Shown here: in pieces, positions 52,429-59,924 of the stretch
Position numbering within the stretch: position 1 is the stretch's first letter
Layout of the letters: each line of letters begins with the position of its first letter
Assembly: GCA_021295815.1 (NCBI GenBank)
Contig: JAGWBQ010000007.1
Coordinates: 124,001 to 188,000 of the forward strand
Source: Gemmatimonadota bacterium
GTDB taxonomy: Bacteria > Gemmatimonadota > Gemmatimonadetes > Longimicrobiales > Gaopeijiaceae
Length of the DNA: 64,000 nt
Direction of reading: 5' to 3'
Notes under the pieces: model-generated
What the model was told of the DNA's origin: nothing
The model's database searches: none
The model's input: only the letters and a program-made list of their open reading frames with translations
Program-made: the position numbers and the translations under genes

Positions 52429-53946
52429 TCAGCTTTCCGACAGGGTCTTCACCGCCCGGGCGTAGGCAAGGCAAGCCTCCTCGTCGAGGGCGTGGCGTCC
52501 GTCTTTCACAACCCATTCGCCACCGACCATCACGTGGCGGACCGGGTTCTCCGGGCCGGAGAATATCCACGAATCCAGCACGGCGCTTCCATCTCTTTCG
52601 ACCAAGACCGGGTGACCTGCGTCCAGCACCACCAGATCGGCCCTGCGGCCCACGGCCACTTCGCCGCCGTTCCATCCGAGCGCCCGGCAGCCGTCCTTCC
52701 ACGCGTGGTGCAGGAGCCGTCCGCCGGGACCGGCCAAGGCTGACCGGAAGGCGTCGCGCTCACCCGCGGAACCGTCCGAACGATCTCCCCGCCTGGAACC
52801 ACGGACCGGCGGGGAACCAGCCCAGGTTCGCGACTTCGTGGTCAGCCTTCTGCCGTATTCCAAGGTGCGAAGCTCCTCGGCCGGACTCCGCGAGACGTGA
52901 CTGTCGGTGCCGATTCCAAATCGGCCGCCCAGTCTCGAGAACAGCGTCAGCGGAAAGACGCCGTCGCCCAGGTTGGCTTCGGTCGTGGGGCAGAGACCGA
53001 CGACCGCTTCCCGGCCGGCTGTCTCCGCAGCCTCCGCCGGCGAGAGGTGGGTCGCGTGGATCAGACACCAGCCGCCATCGACGGGCGCGTTGGCGAGGAG
53101 CCATTCCACCGGACGCGCTCCCCTCTTCGCCAGGCACTCCTCGACCTCTCGCTCGGGTTCGGCGACGTGGATGTGGACGGGGAAGGTTCCCGCACCCGAG
53201 GCCGCGTCGGGGGCGTGCAGCTGCTCCAGAGCCGTCAGAGTCGACGGGTGCACGGCGCGGAGGCTGTGGAGCGCCAGACCGGTCGAGAGGTTCGGCCCCC
53301 TCGGAAGGGAAGCCGCGATCTCCATCGCTTCTTCGAGTCCGAGCCGGAAGCGCAGTTGAGCGCCGGCCAGAGGTTCGTCGTCGAAGCCGCCGGTCTCGTA
53401 GACCGCCGGCATGTGCACGAGTCCGATGCCCGCCGCTTCCGCGGCATCGACGACCCTTCCGCTCATCTCCGCCGGATCTTCGTAGGGCTCGCCACCGGAC
53501 TGGTGGTGGAGGTAGTGGAACTCCCCCACGCAGGTGAAGCCCGATTTGAGCAGTTCCAGGTAGAGTTGGAGAGCCACCGCGCCCGCGAGTTCCGGCGTGA
53601 GGCGATCGGCGAGGCGGTACATGGCGCGACGCCAGCCCCAGAACTCGGGCCCGGCGGACTCCGCCGTTCCGGCGAGAGCGCGCTGGAAGGCGTGGCTGTG
53701 CAGGTTGACGGCACCGGGCACCGTCCGACCCCGGACCTGCTGCACGGAGGTGTCGGCGCTCTCCGGTTCGATGGCGTCGATTTCGCCCGAAGCCGTGATC
53801 CCGACTCGGACGTCATCCGCCCAATCACCGTCGATCAGGAGACGCTCGAACCGAAGGCGCCTTCTGTCGGAAGCGGGAGCCGGTGGCCGGCGAATAGGAG
53901 CGGTGGCCGTCATCCCGTAATCTCGGGGCGTGCCGCCATTCGTCAA
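52429..53946 (-). CDS. hutF: Formimidoylglutamate deiminase
   Basis: A 505-residue amidohydrolase that turns N-formimino-glutamate into N-formylglutamate, the alternative route to HutG-type hydrolase. Metal ligands are in NLHSHAFQRALAG, HIHVAEPEREVEE, HATHLSP and GTDSHVS. The chosen TTG start has GGAAGG seven bases upstream; an ATG 11 codons in (53913) lacks a ribosome-binding site. Presence of HutF means the downstream enzyme should be N-formylglutamate deformylase, which is not in the window. It sits on the opposite strand to the other hut genes. Confidence 0.93.
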   Translation of the reverse strand: MTNGGTPRDYGMTATAPIRRPPAPASDRRRLRFERLLIDGDWADDVRVGITASGEIDAIEPESADTSVQQVRGRTVPGAVNLHSHAFQRALAGTAESAGPEFWGWRRAMYRLADRLTPELAGAVALQLYLELLKSGFTCVGEFHYLHHQSGGEPYEDPAEMSGRVVDAAEAAGIGLVHMPAVYETGGFDDEPLAGAQLRFRLGLEEAMEIAASLPRGPNLSTGLALHSLRAVHPSTLTALEQLHAPDAASGAGTFPVHIHVAEPEREVEECLAKRGARPVEWLLANAPVDGGWCLIHATHLSPAEAAETAGREAVVGLCPTTEANLGDGVFPLTLFSRLGGRFGIGTDSHVSRSPAEELRTLEYGRRLTTKSRTWAGSPPVRGSRRGDRSDGSAGERDAFRSALAGPGGRLLHHAWKDGCRALGWNGGEVAVGRRADLVVLDAGHPVLVERDGSAVLDSWIFSGPENPVRHVMVGGEWVVKDGRHALDEEACLAYARAVKTLSES

Positions 53947-53966
53947 CCTTGGCCCTTCCGCTCGGA

Positions 53967-53995
53967 TTGCCTAGTCCGCCCTCTTCACATATCTT
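53967..53995 (+). promoter_or_regulatory. Sigma70-type promoter of hutI
   Basis: TTGCCT (53967-53972), 17 bases, TATCTT (53990-53995). The transcript would start near 54003, the first base of the long repeat copy, so the hutI leader consists of that repeat and the palindrome at 54084. Confidence 0.5.
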
Positions 53996-54002
53996 GCCCC
54001 CG

Positions 54003-54054
54003 GCAGCCCGTGGACGAAGCCTCCCACGGCGTTCGAGCCCCGCTGCATCCGCGC
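54003..54054 (+). repeat. 52-bp dispersed repeat, copy 1 (hutI leader)
   Basis: This segment matches 56297-56348 at 44 of 52 positions with no gaps, in the same orientation. Shared cores include GCCTCCCACGGC and CCGCTGCATCCGCGC. Together the two copies bracket hutI and the DNA methyltransferase gene. Copy 1 lies within the untranslated leader of hutI. Confidence 0.7.
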
Positions 54055-54083
54055 CGGAGGCTGCGCGCTCGGTGTTGCTCTTC

Positions 54084-54108
54084 GGGCGAATGGCGTCGCC
54101 ATTCGCCC
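54084..54108. promoter_or_regulatory. 25-bp perfect palindrome in the hutI leader
   Basis: GGGCGAATGGCG (54084-54095), one T, then its exact complement CGCCATTCGCCC (54097-54108). As DNA it could be an operator for a hut regulator; as RNA it would form a very tight hairpin about 80 bases upstream of the hutI start. No regulator gene is nearby. Confidence 0.6.
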
Positions 54109-54184
54109 CTCATCGCGCCTTGCCGCCTCGACGTTCGCTCTCGGCGCTCGCGCGAGTGTTGCCACGAACCGCTAGGCTGACTCG

Positions 54185-55435
54185 ATGATCGACACGTCCG
54201 GTGCAGTACGCGCCCATCCTTGGGATCGCCTCTGGACGGGAATTCACCTGGCGACCATGACCGGGCCCGCGTCCGGTATCGGCGTCGTTCGCGACGGCGC
54301 TCTCGCCTCGTCCAGGGGTCGGATCGCCTGGGTGGGACGCGAGGCCGACCTGCCCGCTCCCGAGAAGAACGACGCTCGCCAGGTCGTTCCCTGCGACGGG
54401 GCGTGGATGACGCCGGGGCTGATCGACTGCCACACCCACATCGTGTTCGGCGGAGATCGACTCGACGACTTTCGCAGACGCCTCGCCGGCGAATCCTATG
54501 TCGAAATTGCGAGAGGCGGAGGCGGGATAGCTTCGACGGTGCGAGCGACCCGGGGGGCTTCGGCGGAGGAGCTGACCCGCAGTGGGCTGCGACGAGTTCG
54601 AGAGCTCCAGGAGTGGGGAGTCACGACCGTCGAGGTCAAATCCGGCTACGGCCTGGACCTCGAGACCGAATTGCGCATGCTCGAGGTGGCGAGCTCGCTC
54701 TCCGTGATCGCAGCCGCGGACGTCTCGCCCACGCTGCTGGCGGCTCATGCGTTTCCGCCGGAGTACCGCGGCCGACGCAAGTCGTACGTCGATCTCGTGG
54801 TGGAGGAAATCGTACCCGCCGCGCTCGACCAGGGACTTGCTCGGGCGGTGGACGTGTTCTGCGAGGAGATCGCCTTCAGCCCGGACGAGGCTAGGCGGGT
54901 CCTGGAGGCGGGGATGGATGGAGGGCTCGCCGGACGGGTGCATGCGGACCAGCTTTCAGCGTCGGGCGGAGCCGAGCTGGCGGCAGCGGTCGGGGCGCGT
55001 TCCGCCGACCACCTGGAGCAGCTCTCGCCGGAAGGCGCGCGTTCCATGGCCGGGGCCGGGGTCGCCGCCGTCCTGCTCCCCGGCGCCGCTCATTTCCTCG
55101 GTGAGACCGCCCGTCCGCCCGTAGGAGCCCTCAGACGTGCGGGCGTCCCCATCGCGGTTGCCAGCGACGCCAACCCGGGGTCGTCTCCCATCACCAACGT
55201 CGGCGTGATCCTCAACCTCGCCTGCGTACTCTTCGGACTCACCCCGGAGGAGGCTCTGCGCGGCTACACGGAAGTCGCGGCTCGGGTGCTCGGTCTCGAG
55301 GCGGATCGCGGCACCCTCGAACCGGGCAAACGGGCCGATCTGGCAATCTGGGACGTGGACGATCCGGCCGAGCTCTGCTACTGGGTGGGCGGACGGCCGC
55401 TCTCGGCGCTGGTCAAGGACGGCGATCCGCTCTGA
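54185..55435 (+). CDS. hutI: Imidazolonepropionase
   Basis: A 416-residue amidohydrolase opening imidazolonepropionate to N-formimino-glutamate. Conserved blocks are LIDCHTHIVFGGDR (metal His pair), EVKSGYGLDLETE, AHAFPPEYRGRR, VHADQLSASGGAELA and the metal-binding Asp in ASDANPGS. Start ATG 54185 is divergent from hutF with its own promoter, and the stop overlaps the next gene's ATG by one base. It completes, with HutH, HutU and HutF, the path from histidine to N-formylglutamate. Confidence 0.96.
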   Translation: MIDTSGAVRAHPWDRLWTGIHLATMTGPASGIGVVRDGALASSRGRIAWVGREADLPAPEKNDARQVVPCDGAWMTPGLIDCHTHIVFGGDRLDDFRRRLAGESYVEIARGGGGIASTVRATRGASAEELTRSGLRRVRELQEWGVTTVEVKSGYGLDLETELRMLEVASSLSVIAAADVSPTLLAAHAFPPEYRGRRKSYVDLVVEEIVPAALDQGLARAVDVFCEEIAFSPDEARRVLEAGMDGGLAGRVHADQLSASGGAELAAAVGARSADHLEQLSPEGARSMAGAGVAAVLLPGAAHFLGETARPPVGALRRAGVPIAVASDANPGSSPITNVGVILNLACVLFGLTPEEALRGYTEVAARVLGLEADRGTLEPGKRADLAIWDVDDPAELCYWVGGRPLSALVKDGDPL

Positions 55436-56307
55436 TGCCTGGCGGGCGGATCATCCTTTCGGACAACCTTCCCGTGCTGAAGCGCATGGAGAACGGCTCT
55501 GCCGAGCTCGTTTACATCGACCCGCCTTTCAACACCGGCCGGCCCCAGACCCGGACCAACGTCAGAGTGGAACGGGATCGTGACGGCGACCGCCGCGGTT
55601 TTCAAGGCCGACGCTATCGCACCTCGGTCGTCCGTCGAAGCAGCTACCCCGATCAGGTCGACGACTATCTCGGCTTCCTGGCGCCGCGACTCGGAGAGGC
55701 GCACCGCGTCCTGGCTCCGACCGGGTCCTTCTTCCTTCATATCGACTACCGCGAAGCCCACTACTGCAAGGTTCTGCTCGACCAGATCTTCGGGCGGGCC
55801 TCGTTCATCAACGAGATCATCTGGGCCTACGACTACGGAGCGCGTTCGAAGAAGAAGTGGCCGACCAAGCACGACACTATCTTTTGGTACACCAAGGATC
55901 CCCGTTCGTACACCTTCAACTACGACGAGATGGACCGCATACCGTACATGGCCCCCGGGCTCGTCGGCAAGGAGAAGGCCGCCCGAGGCAAAACGCCGAC
56001 CGACGTGTGGTGGCACACCATCGTCAGCCCCACGGGCGCAGAAAAAACCGGTTACCCGACCCAGAAGCCGCTCGGCGTCCTGGAACGCATCGTCAAGGTC
56101 CACTCGAATCCGGGCGACACCGTGCTCGACTTCTTCGCCGGGAGCGGGACCACGGGAGAGGCGGCGGCGCGCCACGGGCGGCGTTACGTGCTGGTCGACT
56201 CGAATCCGGAGGCCGCGCGCGTCATGGCCGAGCGCTTGAGCCGGTACGGCCCTGAGCTCGTCGAAGCCCCCGTCCACTCTTCTTCGGTAACAGATTGCAG
56301 CCCATGA
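55435..56307 (+). CDS. Orphan beta-class DNA amino-methyltransferase
   Basis: A 290-residue DNA methyltransferase. The catalytic motif DPPF (in LVYIDPPFNTG) lies near the N-terminus and the AdoMet motif FFAGSGTT near the C-terminus, the beta-class order; TQKPLGVLERIV is motif X-like. DPPF fits an adenine-N6 enzyme, although cytosine-N4 cannot be excluded. The middle (about residues 40-190) carries the likely target-recognition region. No restriction enzyme gene is adjacent. Its ATG shares one base with the hutI stop, so it is translated with hutI, an unexpected place for such a gene. Confidence 0.85.
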   Translation: MPGGRIILSDNLPVLKRMENGSAELVYIDPPFNTGRPQTRTNVRVERDRDGDRRGFQGRRYRTSVVRRSSYPDQVDDYLGFLAPRLGEAHRVLAPTGSFFLHIDYREAHYCKVLLDQIFGRASFINEIIWAYDYGARSKKKWPTKHDTIFWYTKDPRSYTFNYDEMDRIPYMAPGLVGKEKAARGKTPTDVWWHTIVSPTGAEKTGYPTQKPLGVLERIVKVHSNPGDTVLDFFAGSGTTGEAAARHGRRYVLVDSNPEAARVMAERLSRYGPELVEAPVHSSSVTDCSP

Positions 56308-56348
56308 ACAACGCCTCCCACGGCATTCAACCGCCGCTGCATCCGCGC
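56297..56348 (+). repeat. 52-bp dispersed repeat, copy 2
   Basis: Second copy of the element at 54003, overlapping the last 11 bases of the methyltransferase gene and lying just before the signal peptide of the next gene. It contains an in-frame ATG at 56304, which explains why the downstream frame is open further upstream than needed. Confidence 0.7.
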
Positions 56349-56363
56349 TTCCACTCCCCGAAC

Positions 56364-59300
56364 ATGACTCGGCTCGTCCGCATCGTCTCTTCACTGATCC
56401 TCACCTCTCTTCCGGCGCTCGTCGCCACCGCCTGCTCCGAGCCGCCAGCCGATCCGGCCGAGCTCCAGTCCGCCCGCGCCCTGGGTCTCGCCTATCTCGA
56501 GGAGAACCGGCTCGAGGAGGCCGTCGTCGAGTTCCAGCGTCTGATCGAGATGGCGCCTTCCGAACCGCTCGGTCACGCGAACCTGGGGCTGGCCTACCTG
56601 CGCCTGGGCAGGCTCGCGGACGCCGAGGAGCACGTGAGCAGGGCGCTCGAACTGGAGGCCGACGCCGAGGTGTCGATGATCCTGGCGGAGGTGCTGCTGG
56701 CGGACGAGCGTCCGGACGACGCCAGGGCGACGCTGACCGACGCTCTCGACGCGGATTCGCTCCACCTGCGCGTCCTCTACGCCCTCGCCAACCTCGACGC
56801 CGAGTCCGGCGACCCGGCCGCCTCCGCACGGCGGGCCGAACGCCTGAGCCGGTTGGGAGCGGTCGCGCCCGGCAACGCCGCCGTGCGGATCGAGTTCGTC
56901 TCGGCGCTCTTCGCCGCAGGACGGGTGGAGGAGGGCGGCGCGGAACTGGAAGCGGTTCGGCAACTGGTACCGGAGTTTCCGGTGGAGGCGCTCGACCCGT
57001 TCGACGAGGCGCTGCTGGCGGCCGAAGAAGGCGATGCCGGCTCCGCCCTGAACGCCGCCCTAAGCTTCGGGAACGCCATGCGCACCACCCCGGCGTATCA
57101 GCGCGGGCTCACCGAGCTGACGGGGCCCGGCGGAGTACTGGTGGGATTTCCCGTCCTCACCTTCAGCGAGAACCTGGGCGAGGTCCGCTCGCAGGAGGCG
57201 ATCCTGGCCGCCCTCCGCTTCACCGACGCGAGTGCGGCCTTGGGACTCGACACGGAGGACGACGGCGGGAGTGTCGGTGGAGAGGAGAGTGCGAACGGCG
57301 GCGGGAACGGGGCTCTCGCCCTAGGTGATTTCGACGGCGACGGCGACACGGACATCCATGTGGGCGGACGGCTGCTCGAAGACCGGCCGACCGGCTATGT
57401 CGACGTCACGGCCGAGGCGGGGCTCCCGAGCTTCGAAGATCCGACCGGTGTGCGCTTCGCCGACTGGGACAACGACGGCCATCTCGACCTCTACGTGGCG
57501 ACAGCCGACGGAGGACACCTGTTTCGCAACGAAGGGATCGGCTCCTTCACCGACGTCACGGAGTCGCTCGAGGTCGAACTCCCGGCCGGGGAACCCCTTT
57601 TCGGCGACTTCGACCACGACGGCGACCTCGACCTGGTCGTGGCCTGGGCCGGTGGCGGAACGCTGTTCAGAAACGACCTCGACGGCACCTTCACCGATCT
57701 GGGAGAACGGGCGGGTTTCACGACGACGACCGCCCCGGACGTCCCGGCCGCGGATGGGGCGCGGACGATACGCGCCGCGTTTGCCGACCTTGACGACGAC
57801 GACGACCTCGACTTCGTGCTCCCCGATCCTGCCGGCGGCCTGAGGCTGCACGACAACCGCAGGCTGGGACTGTTCGCCGAAGTGGCCGCCGAGCGCGGCC
57901 TGGCGGAGGCGGGGGAGGGGACCGCAGGACTCGACCTGGTGGCTGCCGGCGACTACGACAACGACGGTCGGCCCGACCTTCTGGGAGGCCGGAGCGGCGG
58001 ACCGGGCGTGGTTCTCCTCCGCAACCGGGGAGACGGCACGTTCACCGAGGACACCCGTCCAACCGCCCTCCGGGAAGGCGCCGAAGCCATCTCGGTAACC
58101 GACCTCTCGTTTGTGGACTTCGACAACGACGGCTGGCTCGACATCGTCCTGGGCGGCGAGGCCGACGGCGCATCGACGGGCAGGGCGCTGCTCTTCCGCA
58201 ACGCGGCCGCAGGGCGCTTCGACCCCATGATCGGGATCGTTCCCGATCTGCCCGCTCCGGTACGTCGCATAGCCGCGCGGGATTTCGAAGCCGACGGCGA
58301 CCTGGACCTCTTCGTGTCGCTCGCCGACAACTCCGTCCGTCTTCTCCGCAACGAAGGCGGCAACGCGAACCACTACCTGAAGATCGCGCTCGTCGGCCTC
58401 TCGACCGGAAGCGGCAAGAACAATCACCACGGCATCGGCGCCAAGGTGGAGATCCGCGCGGGCGGGCTCTACCAGACCCGGACCGTGACCGAACCCGAGC
58501 TCCATGTCGGCCTAGGCGGTCACTCCGCGGCGGACGTGGTCAGGGTGCGGTGGACGAACGGGGTGCCGCAGAACCTTTTCTACCCGCGCGCCAACCAGTC
58601 GGTGGTGGAGGAGCAGATCCTCAAGGGGTCGTGTCCGTTCCTCTACGCCTGGGACGGCGAGCGCTTCGCCATGGTCACCGACCTCATGTGGAAGAGCGCC
58701 TTGGGTATGCCGCTGGGGCTGATGGCGCAGGGGCACGCCGAGTTCGCGCCGCCGGGAGCTTCGCAGGAATACCTTCGTCTGCCGAGCGGGGCGCTCGAGG
58801 AGCGCGACGGCACCTACGAGCTCAGGGTGACCGGCGAGCTCTGGGAGATCATCTATATGGACGAGGTCGAACTCATTGCCGTCGACCATCCCGATTCCTT
58901 CGACGTGTACGTGGACGAACGCTTCGCTTTCGTGACCGGGGAGGTGCCGCTCGAGCTGCACCGGGTGAGGGAGCGCCGCCCCTTAGCCGCCGCCGTCGAC
59001 CACCGGGGTAGGGACGTACGGGACCTGCTCGAGCGGGCCGACGACCGCTACGTCGCGGGATTCGTCCCCGAACGTTACCAGGGCGTGAGCCGACTTCACT
59101 CTCTGGAGCTCGACCTGGGACCGGCGGCCGAAGGCGAACAGGTCAAGCTTTTCATGCGCGGCTGGATCTTCCCGACCGACGCATCGATCAACATGGCCCT
59201 CTCGCAGTCCGACGAACTCGCCGCGATCATGCCTTATGTGGAGGTGCCCGACGGAGGCGGCTGGCGCACGGTGGTGACCGACTTCTCGTTTCCCGCAGGG

Positions 59301-59918
59301 AAGGACAAGACGGTCATCCAGGATCTCACCGGTCTCCTCGCGCCGGGGGATCCTCGGGTGCGCATCTCGACCACGATGAACATCTACTGGGACGAGGCCT
59401 TCGTCTCGATCGGCGCGGGTGCGGGACCGACGGAGATCGCTCGTCTGGAGCCCGTCGGCGCGGAACTCCGCTACCACGGCGTGGCCGACCGCTTCCGGAG
59501 AGGCGGACCCGACGGACCTCACTGGGCCTCTTACTATGAAGCGCAGGAGGTGGCGCCCTGGCGACCGATTCTGGGAAATCGGACCCGGTACGGCGATGTT
59601 CGCGAACTGCTTCTCCACGACGACTCCCGCTATCCCGTCATGGGACCCGGCGACGAGATCGTCCTGAGCTTCGACGCCGACGAGCTTCCCGAGCTGCCGG
59701 GGGGCTGGACCCGGGATTTCCTGATCTACACGACGGGCTGGCTGAAGGACGCCGACCTCTCCACCGCCGCCGGGTGGCAGGTGGGTCCGCTGCCCTTCCA
59801 CGGGATGAGCTCGTACCCCTACGGAGCTGACGAGAGCTACCCCTATCCCGCGTTGGCCGACACCCTCCACACCCGGCCGCCCGCCGACTATCCGGCATTG
59901 GCTTCGGAGAGGCGGTGA
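56364..59918 (+). CDS. Giant lipoprotein with TPR, FG-GAP repeats, ASPIC/UnbV and extra C-terminal domain
   Basis: About 1184 residues. An N-terminal lipoprotein signal (LPALVATAC) is followed by TPR helices (about 30-210), FG-GAP/VCBS repeats with DFDGDGDTDIHV, DWDNDGHLDLYV, DFDHDGDLDLVV, DYDNDGRPDLLG and DFDNDGWLDIVL (about 290-660), an ASPIC/UnbV domain (GIGAKVEIRAGGLYQ, about 690-760) and a C-terminal half of about 420 residues that begins CPFLYAWDGERF and is not recognised. I start at the ATG directly before the signal; ATG 56304 and a TTG near 56295 lie in repeat copy 2. Function unknown; likely outer-membrane-attached. Confidence 0.8.
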   Translation: MTRLVRIVSSLILTSLPALVATACSEPPADPAELQSARALGLAYLEENRLEEAVVEFQRLIEMAPSEPLGHANLGLAYLRLGRLADAEEHVSRALELEADAEVSMILAEVLLADERPDDARATLTDALDADSLHLRVLYALANLDAESGDPAASARRAERLSRLGAVAPGNAAVRIEFVSALFAAGRVEEGGAELEAVRQLVPEFPVEALDPFDEALLAAEEGDAGSALNAALSFGNAMRTTPAYQRGLTELTGPGGVLVGFPVLTFSENLGEVRSQEAILAALRFTDASAALGLDTEDDGGSVGGEESANGGGNGALALGDFDGDGDTDIHVGGRLLEDRPTGYVDVTAEAGLPSFEDPTGVRFADWDNDGHLDLYVATADGGHLFRNEGIGSFTDVTESLEVELPAGEPLFGDFDHDGDLDLVVAWAGGGTLFRNDLDGTFTDLGERAGFTTTTAPDVPAADGARTIRAAFADLDDDDDLDFVLPDPAGGLRLHDNRRLGLFAEVAAERGLAEAGEGTAGLDLVAAGDYDNDGRPDLLGGRSGGPGVVLLRNRGDGTFTEDTRPTALREGAEAISVTDLSFVDFDNDGWLDIVLGGEADGASTGRALLFRNAAAGRFDPMIGIVPDLPAPVRRIAARDFEADGDLDLFVSLADNSVRLLRNEGGNANHYLKIALVGLSTGSGKNNHHGIGAKVEIRAGGLYQTRTVTEPELHVGLGGHSAADVVRVRWTNGVPQNLFYPRANQSVVEEQILKGSCPFLYAWDGERFAMVTDLMWKSALGMPLGLMAQGHAEFAPPGASQEYLRLPSGALEERDGTYELRVTGELWEIIYMDEVELIAVDHPDSFDVYVDERFAFVTGEVPLELHRVRERRPLAAAVDHRGRDVRDLLERADDRYVAGFVPERYQGVSRLHSLELDLGPAAEGEQVKLFMRGWIFPTDASINMALSQSDELAAIMPYVEVPDGGGWRTVVTDFSFPAGKDKTVIQDLTGLLAPGDPRVRISTTMNIYWDEAFVSIGAGAGPTEIARLEPVGAELRYHGVADRFRRGGPDGPHWASYYEAQEVAPWRPILGNRTRYGDVRELLLHDDSRYPVMGPGDEIVLSFDADELPELPGGWTRDFLIYTTGWLKDADLSTAAGWQVGPLPFHGMSSYPYGADESYPYPALADTLHTRPPADYPALASERR

Positions 59919-59924
59919 CGGTCG

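Noticed and set aside
55435-56307. The methyltransferase could be part of a restriction-modification or BREX/DISARM defence system.
   Set aside because: No nuclease, helicase or PglZ-type gene lies on either side.
54003-56348. Direct repeats flanking two genes could be integron attC sites.
   Set aside because: Neither copy has the inverted R and L arms within attC distance, and no integrase gene is present; I keep it as a repeat of unknown kind.
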